NCBI GenBank assembly: GCA_019455105.1
Contig: JACFMZ010000011.1
Location: forward strand, 1 to 39,812
Direction of reading: 5' to 3'
DNA from: Bacteroidota bacterium
GTDB taxonomy: Bacteria; Bacteroidota; Ignavibacteria; UBA10030; UBA8401
Length of the DNA: 39,812 nucleotides
Positions within the stretch are counted from its first letter, which is position 1. Each line of letters opens with the position of its first letter. Below are positions 27,901-35,353 of this stretch, in pieces. A program made the position numbers and the translations under genes. The notes under the pieces are model-generated. The model was given only the letters and a program-made list of their open reading frames with translations, did not search any database and was not told the DNA's origin.

Positions 27901-28463
27901 TAAAAATCTTCTCCGAACAATTCTTTGAAACGCATGGCAAGGTTTTTCGCTTCGTCATATTCACCATTAATCAACGGTGAAGAGATAACTCCCCCGGCGC
28001 AGGCAGATAAACAGACCAAGCCTTCGCGGTATTGTTCAAGTATTTCAAAATCAATACGCGGTTTGTAATAAAAACCTTCCAAATGTCCGAGTGTTACCAG
28101 TTTGCAAAGATTTCGATACCCGGTTTCGTTTTTACATAACAGAATTAAATGGTTGTAATCTCTTTTTGATTTTGATTTACCGCCGGAAACAAGAAGATCA
28201 TTACCGGAATCTTTCTGGGTTTTTGATTTTACTTTTCGGCTGATATGCGTGAGCATATAGACTTCGCAGCCGATAATCGGTTTAATCTTTCGTTTCTCTG
28301 CTTTTTTATAAAACTCAATCGCTCCGAACATTACGCCGTGATCCGTAAGCGCAACCGCCGGCATATTATTCTCAACGGCGGCATCGAGAAGCGTATCTAC
28401 CGTTGCGGCACCATCCAGAAGTGAATAATGCGTGTGATTATGTAAATGAATAAAACGAGACAT
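24966..28463 (-). CDS. dnaE: DNA polymerase III subunit alpha
   Basis: The 1165-residue replicative polymerase begins with a PHP domain (HLHNHTHYSLLDGAA, TDHGVMFG, IIGCEVYM). The palm holds the catalytic aspartates in MPDIDVDFSDEKR (D418, D420), and VGPGRGSAAGS lies near 376-384. YRPGPMENIGDFI, a fingers-type helix segment, helix-hairpin-helix region (SLIQAGAFDGV) and a C-terminal OB domain (AGGIITNIKKKLDKKGKTMAFLTIEDFTG in part) follow. It is DnaE-type rather than PolC. No Shine-Dalgarno box is seen upstream of the ATG at 28463, a common state in this group. The aldehyde dehydrogenase gene lies 95 nt upstream. Confidence 0.97.
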   Translation of the reverse strand: MSRFIHLHNHTHYSLLDGAATVDTLLDAAVENNMPAVALTDHGVMFGAIEFYKKAEKRKIKPIIGCEVYMLTHISRKVKSKTQKDSGNDLLVSGGKSKSKRDYNHLILLCKNETGYRNLCKLVTLGHLEGFYYKPRIDFEILEQYREGLVCLSACAGGVISSPLINGEYDEAKNLAMRFKELFGEDFYIEIQNHNISDEQIVLRDAPKLAKELGIKIVATNDSHYIRQQHAAAHNIMLNIPDANAANPPDITILRYGTDQIYFKSQDEMCELFKDFPEAIQSTLEITEKCNLQLDLKTNHMPKFPIPQDAGVSTLEEYLEQLAWSGIKKRYPVLNDTIEQRMKFELSVINRMGYAGYILIVADFIKAARDRGVMVGPGRGSAAGSIVAYATGITNVDPLKYDLLFERFLNPDRVSMPDIDVDFSDEKRSIVIDYVREKYGADSVAQIITFGTLSSKAVLKDVARVLGIPLQTVESINKLIPSVQGKVIGIQEALDSIPELKPFKESSDPKIQQMFDVGKTLEGMNRQTSTHAAGVVIAPGPLIDYVPMCKSPQGDLVTQYTMKDLEDAGLLKMDFLGLRTLTVIEETLNLIKKNYQIEINLDTLPEDDQKTFELFGKGQTIAVFQFESSGMQDWLRKLKPTAITDLVAMNALYRPGPMENIGDFIKRKHGKAEIKYLHPKMEPILRETYGVIVYQEQVMRIASEIAGFTLSKADDMRRAMGKKDKKKMAEMKPAFINGVRQTSGLKEDKANELFELLEKFASYGFNKSHSVAYSLVAYQTAYLKAHFPAEYMAATLTSEIASTDKVVQFIDDCRKLGIPVLPPDINESESKFNVINGSIRFGMAAIKNVGMNAVEAIVEVRKTKGRFTSFYDFCVKVDLRSVNKKTLESLIQAGAFDGVNNNRAQLLLAVEQTVHAAAEAQTHAERGQDNLFGGNENKSDVASYAPSLPTAAMWSESEKLAREKAVLGFFLSGHPLLKYEKEINAFADVHLGDVEGIKSGEIKAGGIITNIKKKLDKKGKTMAFLTIEDFTGKAECVVFSSVYKKYEKLITEEAMLLVRGKGEINGNVIKIIVDEFLSLDSATEKFAKKLYLLLNADEISDITLTKLKELLENNKGGNCACYFSVMGKEFTAQQNFKSTLFNINPTHDFLESVKNLLGDRAVKIY

Positions 28464-28558
28464 GAAGAAGAGTACTAAATTTTCAAAATTATCTTAATGT
28501 GAGATTTTAAAATATAACGAACAGATCACTATGTAAAAACAAAAACAGCTTAACTTTT

Positions 28559-29974
28559 TCAGCTTTCATACACCAATAACTTTTGCTCCATCATTTCACG
28601 AATTGCATAGCTGATTCCTTCTCTGCCGAAACCGGAATCTTTAATTCCGCCGTACGGCATAGAATCAACACGGAAGGTCGGATAATCATTAACGATGACA
28701 CCGCCGACGTGAAGATGACGATACGCGTATTGAATATTCGAATGATTATTGGAATACATACCAGCCTGCAAACCATATCGGGAATTATTTAATTCCTGCA
28801 CTGCTTCTTCTATTGAAGAGAATGTTTGTATGGTAATCACCGGTCCGAAAACTTCTTCGGAATAGACTTTCATTGACGGATTGATATTTGTCAGGAGAGT
28901 CGGTTCAACAAATACGCCGTTACGTTTTCCGCCGTAAAGAATTTCTGCGCCTTGCGAAACAGCTTCATTAATCCAATGCTCTACTCTCAGCGCTTCTTGT
29001 TCAGAAATCATAGGACCTGAAACGGTCTGCTCTTCTGCCGGATTCCCTGTAATCACTTTTTTTGTTTCACCAATAATTTTTTGGAAGACTTCATCTTTTA
29101 GTTTATCGTGAACCAAAATCCGCTGTACTTTAATGCAGACTTGCCCTGCATAACCGAAACCGCCGGCAACGCAACGCGGAACGGCCGAATCAATATCTGC
29201 AGATTCATCAAGAATAACGCCGGCGTTTCCTCCGAGTTCCAACAACACCTTTTTCTTTCCTGCTTTTGCTTTTAGTTTCCATCCGACATTCGCGCTTCCG
29301 GTAAAGCTGAGCATTGCAATGCGTTCATCGGTAACGAGCATTTCTGCCGTTTCATTTGAGCATGGAACAATATTGATTGTTTGTGCAGGCAGACCGCTTT
29401 CCAACAACAGTTCTGCAAGAAGCAGCGATGTTAACGGCGTTTGCGGCGGTGGTTTTAAAATAAAAGAATTACCCGCGGCAATTGCCGGTGCAATTTTATG
29501 CGCAACGAGATTCAACGGAAAATTAAAAGGAGAAATACAGGCAACTATTCCAATAGGAAAATACTTTACCATTCCCTGCTTTCCTTTTGTTACGGAAGTA
29601 ACATCCAACGGAATTGTTTCGCCGTTAATTCGTTTTGCTTCTTCAGAGGCAATTTCAAAGGTAACTATTGCGCGGTCAACTTCTGCGCGGGAAAATTTTA
29701 TCGGCTTTCCTGCTTCTGCCGTAATAAGCTGCGCAAATTCTTCCTTTCGTTTTGTAATAGACTGGGCAGTTTTCAGTAGAATCTGCGAGCGTTCGAATGA
29801 AGATAATTGTGAAAGAAGTTGAAACGCTTCCTGCCCGCTTATTACGGCATCAATAATATCGTTCGGTGAAGCATAACAAATTTCGTCAATCACGCTGCCG
29901 GAATAAGGGTTTCTCACTGCGGCAACAGTGCTGCTTGTTCTCTGCTTCCCTCCGATATAAAACGGTCTGCTCAT
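28559..29974 (-). CDS. NAD(P)-dependent aldehyde dehydrogenase family protein
   Basis: The 471-residue protein has the complete ALDH active site: N151 in SPFNFPLN, E246 in LLELGGNAG and the catalytic cysteine C280 in GYAGQVCIKVQR. A Rossmann cofactor fold with SFTGSANVGWKL at about 223-233 and the terminal GGIKDSGFGREG are also present. It oxidises an aldehyde to its acid; lactaldehyde or a related substrate is plausible, but the sequence does not say. It begins 1 nt after the stop of proS, so both are translated from one mRNA, a pairing that makes no metabolic sense on its own. Dimeric or tetrameric, cytoplasmic. Confidence 0.9.
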   Translation of the reverse strand: MSRPFYIGGKQRTSSTVAAVRNPYSGSVIDEICYASPNDIIDAVISGQEAFQLLSQLSSFERSQILLKTAQSITKRKEEFAQLITAEAGKPIKFSRAEVDRAIVTFEIASEEAKRINGETIPLDVTSVTKGKQGMVKYFPIGIVACISPFNFPLNLVAHKIAPAIAAGNSFILKPPPQTPLTSLLLAELLLESGLPAQTINIVPCSNETAEMLVTDERIAMLSFTGSANVGWKLKAKAGKKKVLLELGGNAGVILDESADIDSAVPRCVAGGFGYAGQVCIKVQRILVHDKLKDEVFQKIIGETKKVITGNPAEEQTVSGPMISEQEALRVEHWINEAVSQGAEILYGGKRNGVFVEPTLLTNINPSMKVYSEEVFGPVITIQTFSSIEEAVQELNNSRYGLQAGMYSNNHSNIQYAYRHLHVGGVIVNDYPTFRVDSMPYGGIKDSGFGREGISYAIREMMEQKLLVYES

Positions 29975-29975
29975 T

Positions 29976-31673
29976 TTAATTTTTTACAAAGGCAACAATT
30001 TCTTCTACGGCGTTTTCAACAGGAACAGTTTTTCTATCCCCGCTGTTACGATCTTTTAATTCTATAAGATTATTTTTCAGATTCTTTTCGCCGACAATTA
30101 TTTGAAGCGGCATGCCGAGTAAATCTGCATCTTTAAATTTAAATCCTGCCGTTACACCGGACCGATCATCATAGAGAACACTGATTCCCTGCTGAGGCAA
30201 TAATTTGTAAAGCTCATCTGCTTTGGCAACCACTTCCGGCGAATTCATATTGACGGAAATTAAATGCACATCGTACGGAGCAAGAGCTTTTTGCCACTTA
30301 ATGCCGTTTTCATCGTGATGCTGTTCAATATGGCAGGCAATAATTCGCTCAACGCCGATGCCGTAACTTCCCATAATAATAGGATGCTCTTCTCCTTTTT
30401 CATCAAGAAACATTGCTTTCATGCTGTCGGAATACTTTGTACCGAGTTTAAAAATATGTCCGACTTCGATTCCTTTGACAATGCGGAGTTTCCCTTTCCC
30501 GTCGGGACTGGTTTCTCCTTCTTCTACCGTTCGGAAATCATAAAAGGCTTCAATCTTTACATCGCGTTGCATATCCAAATTCAGCAGGTGAAAATCATTT
30601 TTGTTGGCGCCGCACACTAATCCGTTCGCATCTTTCAATCTGTTATCGGCAACAATATGAAATTTATTATTTAAACCGACGGGACCAATTGAACCGGCAT
30701 CAGCTCCGGTAAGTTCAATAAGTTCTTCCGGATGCGCGGGACGAATATCGGCACCGAACACTTTTTGCAATTTTGATTCATTCAACTGATTGTTACCGAG
30801 CATTAACACCAAAACAGGTTGTTCACCGTTCATAAAAATGAGCGATTTCGCACAGCGATTTGTCGGTAGTTTTAAGAAGGCGGCAACTTCGTCAATAGAT
30901 TTGCAGTTCGGCGTGTGCACTTCTTTCAATGGTTCAGAGAGTGAATACCTTTCCGCGCTCGGCACTAATGAAGTGGCAATTTCTACATTCGCCGCATAAC
31001 CGCTCTCTTCACACACCGCGAGATTATCTTCGCCTGCATTTGATTCAACCATAAATTCCTGCGAACCGCTTCCTCCCATTGCACCGCTCGAAGCGCCGAC
31101 AATATAAAAACTTAATCCGCAGCGAGTATAAATTTTTTTGTACGCTTCAGCATGAAGATCGTAACTTTTATCTAATCCTTCCCACGAAGAATCCATGCTG
31201 TATGAATCTTTCATTGTAAACTGTCTGCCGCGAAGCACGCCGGATTTCGGTCTCGGTTCATTGCGGAACTTTGTTTGAATTTGATACCAGATTTGCGGCA
31301 TTTGGTTGTACGATTTAATATGATTTTTTGCGATTGCGGTAATTACTTCTTCATGTGTCGGTGCCAGAACCATCGGTCTATTCTTAACATGAAACATAAT
31401 ATCGCCGAATGCTTTCACACGGTCAGTCTCTTCCCAAAGTTCAATCGGATTCAGCGCCGGTAGATGAAACTCTTGTCCGCCAATAGCATCCATCTCTTCG
31501 CGAATTATCTGCATGACTTTTTTCATCACGTTATAGCCGAACGGAAGAAACGAAAAAATTCCCGCTGCCAGCTGACGCATCAGTCCGGCGCGAATCATTA
31601 ATTGGTGGCTTGGAATTACTGCATCGGCAGGAACTTCTTTTACTGTCGGGAAAAAACCTTGAGAAAGTCGCAT
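29976..31673 (-). CDS. proS: proline--tRNA ligase (bacterial type, with editing domain)
   Basis: The 565-residue enzyme has class II motifs: RQLAAGIFSFLPFGYNVMKK for motif 1, TKFRNEPRPKSGVLRGRQFTMKDSY for motif 2 (first 20 residues given elsewhere), and the GSYGIGVERIIA motif 3 segment. The central insert holds a YbaK-like editing domain (about 230-390) that hydrolyses mischarged Ala-tRNA-Pro, and the anticodon-binding domain ends the protein. This is the ProS type 1 of most bacteria. The ATG at 31673 is 49 nt from the end of tRNA-Arg. No terminator lies between them, so tRNA and synthetase may share a transcript. Confidence 0.95.
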   Translation of the reverse strand: MRLSQGFFPTVKEVPADAVIPSHQLMIRAGLMRQLAAGIFSFLPFGYNVMKKVMQIIREEMDAIGGQEFHLPALNPIELWEETDRVKAFGDIMFHVKNRPMVLAPTHEEVITAIAKNHIKSYNQMPQIWYQIQTKFRNEPRPKSGVLRGRQFTMKDSYSMDSSWEGLDKSYDLHAEAYKKIYTRCGLSFYIVGASSGAMGGSGSQEFMVESNAGEDNLAVCEESGYAANVEIATSLVPSAERYSLSEPLKEVHTPNCKSIDEVAAFLKLPTNRCAKSLIFMNGEQPVLVLMLGNNQLNESKLQKVFGADIRPAHPEELIELTGADAGSIGPVGLNNKFHIVADNRLKDANGLVCGANKNDFHLLNLDMQRDVKIEAFYDFRTVEEGETSPDGKGKLRIVKGIEVGHIFKLGTKYSDSMKAMFLDEKGEEHPIIMGSYGIGVERIIACHIEQHHDENGIKWQKALAPYDVHLISVNMNSPEVVAKADELYKLLPQQGISVLYDDRSGVTAGFKFKDADLLGMPLQIIVGEKNLKNNLIELKDRNSGDRKTVPVENAVEEIVAFVKN

Positions 31674-31722
31674 TAATGTATTTTCTATTTTTTGTGTATG
31701 AAATAAAGTATTGATGAACTTG

Positions 31723-31795
31723 TACCCTCACGCAGACTCGAACTGCGATTAGGAGTTTAGGAAACTCCGGTTCTATCCTGTTGAACTATGAGGGC
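31723..31795 (-). tRNA. tRNA-Arg (anticodon CCU)
   Basis: On the minus strand a full cloverleaf can be drawn over 73 nt: acceptor GCCCTCA with TGAGGGT (one G-U pair at the end), D stem GTTC/GAAC with GG in the loop, anticodon stem GGAGT/ACTCC with loop TTCCTAA, a short variable loop and T stem CGCAG/CTGCG with loop TTCGAGT. The anticodon CCT (31759-31761) reads AGG, a minor arginine codon. The discriminator is A and the CCA end is not encoded. It lies between the amidase terminator and proS. Confidence 0.93.
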
Positions 31796-31845
31796 ACGCA
31801 GTAAAAATACGAAAATTGACTATGAATATAAAGATTGCATTTCAT

Positions 31846-31874
31846 AAAAAAAGACAGCTAAGAGCTGTCTTTTT
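31846..31874. terminator. rho-independent terminator after the Amidase_3 gene
   Basis: Stem AGACAGCT (31852-31859) / AGCTGTCT (31863-31870) with a 3-nt loop and A/T runs on both sides, about 43 nt after the amidase stop on the minus strand. It separates the envelope operon from tRNA-Arg and proS. Confidence 0.82.
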
Positions 31875-31916
31875 CCTTTTTGTACGAAATAAATATTCTT
31901 TCGATTAGCCCGTCAT

Positions 31917-34424
31917 TTATTTCGTCAGCATCATTCGCCTGGTTTCAGAATAATTCGGCGTGGTTAACCGATACACATACATTCCGCTTGAAAGCGATGA
32001 CGCATCGAACACTGTTTTATATCTTCCAGCGCCGAGCGTTTCATGAACAAGCTGTTTCACTTCTCTGCCGAGAATATCAAACACCGAAACCGTAACAAAT
32101 TGTTCTTCCGTTAAAGAAAATTCAATTGTTGTTGCGGGGTTAAACGGGTTCGGATAATTTTGCGCTAACTCCATTTGTGTCGGAATTTGACTTTGAGCAA
32201 TACGAACAGAAGTCGGTGTTTGCTTTATTAGCTGCAATTGATCAAAATACAGCGAGCCGAAAAGCGAACTTGTGCCGGGAACATATTGAAGCTGATAGCT
32301 GTCAAATCGTAATTGACCTTCAATAATTCCGTTACCAAGCCATGCGCCTGTTTCCTTAAAATCCCACTCTATTAATCTCCAGCCGAGCCAGTCGACCGTG
32401 TACCAAGGACTGACTTCATGATTTGCCGTTGTGCCGGCTGGGAACGCCTCTACGCTGTCATCTACTGCAAAACGGAAACGGGTTTTACTTCCGTCGCCGA
32501 GAAGAAAGGTTTGCAGTTTCGTATTTTGCGGATACCATTTTACATCCCGCGGTGCGCCGGAGTTTAAATATTCTCTTATTAAAAATGAACCGGCAGAAGA
32601 ATTCCAACCGTATTGAAGCTGCGCAGATCCGGTGTTTGATGCAAGATGAGGAACTTTTACCGCAGCATTAAATGTAAATTTTGTACTGTCACCGTTAATT
32701 CCTACCGTTGAACCGCTTGCCGCCGGCGCAAACCAAGAGGCAACAGAAGAATTAAAATCATCAATCACGGTATAAGACAACGTACCGGAAGCGGTTGTAA
32801 AATTTTTCAAAACTGTTGCGGCAAGTTTGTTTCCTGAGAGATCTTTTACATTGGAAATTGAAAGCCGGTACGCTTTTCCGCTTTCTAACGGATCGGCAAC
32901 ATAGAGATTAACATAGCCGATACCTGGGCCGTCCCAATATTGCACCTGCTGCGACGCAACCGCACCGCCGTTTTCAGTTTCAATTTTAATATTTACCGTT
33001 GATACGGTTGAAGGATCAAGCCGTTCGCTGAATTGAATGTTAAAAATTTGATTCGGCGAAATCGGAACGGCTGCATCAACCGGAAAAGCAGTAACAACAG
33101 CCGGAGGAACGGCATCTTTCTCTCCTGTTTTAAACTGAAGAACAAGTCCGTCGCCGGCAATGCCGTCACCGTTTGCGTCAAGCATTATTCCATTTTTTCC
33201 TTTCGCGGTTGAATCTATCGTAACGATAAAATCAGTTTTTACCGGAAGAGATGAGACGGGTCTAATCACCAACTGAGAATTAGTATTTGTCCACGATAAG
33301 GTATATGGAAAGCTCGGTGTAATGAAAAGCGCAGCACGCACGGAAGCAGTATCCATAGTTTTAGAAAAACGTATTCCGATAATATTTGTTACGCTGAAAT
33401 TTGTATCCCCCTGAACCGGCTGAGTCAGCGTAATCTTCGGAGGAATCATATCATATAAAGACCGATCGGCAAAAATAACAGATTGATAAGCAACCGTTAC
33501 TTTCAGTGAATCTGTTTTATAGTTCGGTGTTTCAAAGACGATAGTTTTTTGTCCCGGCTGAAGCGAATCAAACATAAAAAAGCCGTTGTTAAACAGATCG
33601 CCGCTATACACTCGATTTTCCGGAAGCAGCCGGACTTTTGTGTTGTTAATCGGAACAGAATTTTCTGCGTTTACCTGAAGACCGGCAATAATTCCGCCGG
33701 AATCTTTCGGACAGTTGTTGTAAAGTAAAATTCCGTTTAAAATTCCGTACGCTTCCATCTTTCGATAGTCGTTATTTAACAAACGCCGAGTTTCAGGGAA
33801 GACATCGTGAAACGAGCCTTCGGAAAGCTCTCCCGGCATTGTCAGCCCTTTTAACACGCCAAGATTGTATCCGCCGTTTGCTCCGCCGTAAAATGTATAA
33901 TCCAAATATACACCCGTTGTTCCGGAATTTCCTGATGATGAAGCGGTACGAATCATTGAGCGAATATTTGAAAAGATTAATCCGCCCATTTGCACCGCAG
34001 CAGGAAATGCCGGTTTTCGTGTCGAAATATCTTCTTTTACCAACACGCAGGTATAATTTCCGCCTCCGGCATTGCTGTGAATAGAATGAAACCAATTCAC
34101 ATTATTGGCATTGGCAAACTGCCAGCGGGCAGTTAATGAAGGTTCGTCATTATCATTCGGATATGAATTTGTTTCTCTTGTTAATAAAACTGTTGCTCCT
34201 TTTGCCTGCATAAGAGGACGAAGTAATAATGCCTTTTGAAAATTTCCTTCCGATTCCCAAAAAACATTACCCGGATCGGGTTCAATTCTCCGATCGTTTG
34301 CAGGGTTATTTCCGCCGTGACCGGGATCGATACAAAATTTTAATCCGCTTAAATTATTCGGCGGTTGAGCAATTACCGCTACAGAAAAAACTAACAGAGC
34401 GATGAGGATACGATAGGTCTTCAT
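31917..34424 (-). CDS. secreted N-acetylmuramoyl-L-alanine amidase (Amidase_3) with T9SS sorting domain
   Basis: I use the ATG at 34424: it follows AGGAGG by 9 nt and opens a signal peptide (MKTYRILIALLVFSVAVIAQ), whereas the ATG at 34442 is part of the ribosome binding site itself. The 835-residue protein has an Amidase_3 domain with zinc ligands H36 (DPGHGG), E60 (near WESEGNF) and H116 (FHSIHSNAG), and E202 in the SEGSF motif. A carboxypeptidase-regulatory-like fold at about 230-310, two Big_5-like Ig domains (IGIRFSKTMD, FNIQFSERLD) and a carbohydrate-binding-like beta domain around 550-730 follow. The C-terminus has NYPNPFNPATTIEF plus sorting fold, so secretion by type IX is predicted. 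It would cut peptidoglycan amide bonds outside or at the surface. Confidence 0.86.
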   Translation of the reverse strand: MKTYRILIALLVFSVAVIAQPPNNLSGLKFCIDPGHGGNNPANDRRIEPDPGNVFWESEGNFQKALLLRPLMQAKGATVLLTRETNSYPNDNDEPSLTARWQFANANNVNWFHSIHSNAGGGNYTCVLVKEDISTRKPAFPAAVQMGGLIFSNIRSMIRTASSSGNSGTTGVYLDYTFYGGANGGYNLGVLKGLTMPGELSEGSFHDVFPETRRLLNNDYRKMEAYGILNGILLYNNCPKDSGGIIAGLQVNAENSVPINNTKVRLLPENRVYSGDLFNNGFFMFDSLQPGQKTIVFETPNYKTDSLKVTVAYQSVIFADRSLYDMIPPKITLTQPVQGDTNFSVTNIIGIRFSKTMDTASVRAALFITPSFPYTLSWTNTNSQLVIRPVSSLPVKTDFIVTIDSTAKGKNGIMLDANGDGIAGDGLVLQFKTGEKDAVPPAVVTAFPVDAAVPISPNQIFNIQFSERLDPSTVSTVNIKIETENGGAVASQQVQYWDGPGIGYVNLYVADPLESGKAYRLSISNVKDLSGNKLAATVLKNFTTASGTLSYTVIDDFNSSVASWFAPAASGSTVGINGDSTKFTFNAAVKVPHLASNTGSAQLQYGWNSSAGSFLIREYLNSGAPRDVKWYPQNTKLQTFLLGDGSKTRFRFAVDDSVEAFPAGTTANHEVSPWYTVDWLGWRLIEWDFKETGAWLGNGIIEGQLRFDSYQLQYVPGTSSLFGSLYFDQLQLIKQTPTSVRIAQSQIPTQMELAQNYPNPFNPATTIEFSLTEEQFVTVSVFDILGREVKQLVHETLGAGRYKTVFDASSLSSGMYVYRLTTPNYSETRRMMLTK

Positions 34425-34428
34425 TGTC

Positions 34429-35340
34429 TTATTCCTCCTCATATGTTAATACATACACTTCGCCGTCGGATGTGGTTACCACAATTTTATTTTCTGTCGG
34501 CGAGCAATGGGGATACAGTTCCAAACCATTTTCCGTTTCTGTTAAGTTAATCCGCTGTTTTCCATCGGCAGATACGGCGATGATATCGGAGCCGATGATA
34601 ACATGCCCGTCATCAATATCATTCATTCCTATAACATACTTACCGCTGCGAGTCCATGAAGGGGCGTTGCAGCGAGCAAGACGGCGAACGTTTGTTCCGT
34701 TCACATCGGCGATAAATGCGCCTCGGTCCATATCAACGGCGGCAAGCTGCGAGCCGTCCGGAGAAAGAACCGGCCAGATGTATCTTCCGTTTTTCAGCGG
34801 ATCAAAAATTTCCTTCTTTCCCTTTTTGAGAAGTGAAATTTTTTGGTCTTCAATTCCCAGAACTACAGGCTGAGAAGTTTTTACCGAAGGAAGTATTGTT
34901 TTTTTTGTCCGCAGGTTCGTTACGGAAACATTATCGGCAACAAATACCGGTGTTTGAATATCTTCGCCGGAAGCAACAATACGTTCGCTTTTGTCGGATA
35001 GGTTTTTTATTACCACTTCCTGAGAGCGCTGCAGACTGTTCGGTTCTTGAAACGTTCTCCGGTAGGCAATCTGCTGCTCGTTTTGAGAAACAACAAAATT
35101 ATATCCTGAACCGGGATCTTCGGTAATTTTTGTCAATGTTTTATTCTTCCCGGAATATTTCCAAATTCCGTTGTAACCGGAATTTGTTAAATAAATATCT
35201 TTTCCGGAAGGCGAATACTGCGCTTGAAACCATTGCTCCGATGAAGGAACAGATATTTTTTCTTTATGGATAATTTTTATTTGTGCCGCAGCACTTACGG
35301 CACAGATAAAAACGAAAGATAAAAAGAGGTTTGTTTTCAT
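34429..35340 (-). CDS. secreted PD40/TolB-like beta-propeller protein
   Basis: Starting at the ATG at 35340 (AAGGAG lies 5 nt before it; the upstream GTG at 35346 overlaps that box), the protein has 303 residues. A signal peptide (MKTNLFLSFVFICAVSAAA) is followed by PD40-type repeats, including QYSPSGKDIYLTN, VSQNEQQIAYRR, VLSPDGSQLAAVD, SWTRSGKYVIGMND and HCSPTENKIVVTTSD. Such propellers are seen in TolB and many envelope sensors. No sorting domain or membrane anchor is present, so it is probably periplasmic. It is translationally close to both flanking hydrolase genes (4 nt and 13 nt gaps), suggesting a helper role, which is inference. Confidence 0.8.
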   Translation of the reverse strand: MKTNLFLSFVFICAVSAAAQIKIIHKEKISVPSSEQWFQAQYSPSGKDIYLTNSGYNGIWKYSGKNKTLTKITEDPGSGYNFVVSQNEQQIAYRRTFQEPNSLQRSQEVVIKNLSDKSERIVASGEDIQTPVFVADNVSVTNLRTKKTILPSVKTSQPVVLGIEDQKISLLKKGKKEIFDPLKNGRYIWPVLSPDGSQLAAVDMDRGAFIADVNGTNVRRLARCNAPSWTRSGKYVIGMNDIDDGHVIIGSDIIAVSADGKQRINLTETENGLELYPHCSPTENKIVVTTSDGEVYVLTYEEE

Positions 35341-35353
35341 TATCACTCCTTTA

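Noticed and set aside
34425-34442. Amidase_3 start at 34442
   Set aside because: That ATG lies in the AGGAGG ribosome binding site used by the ATG at 34424, which opens a proper signal peptide.
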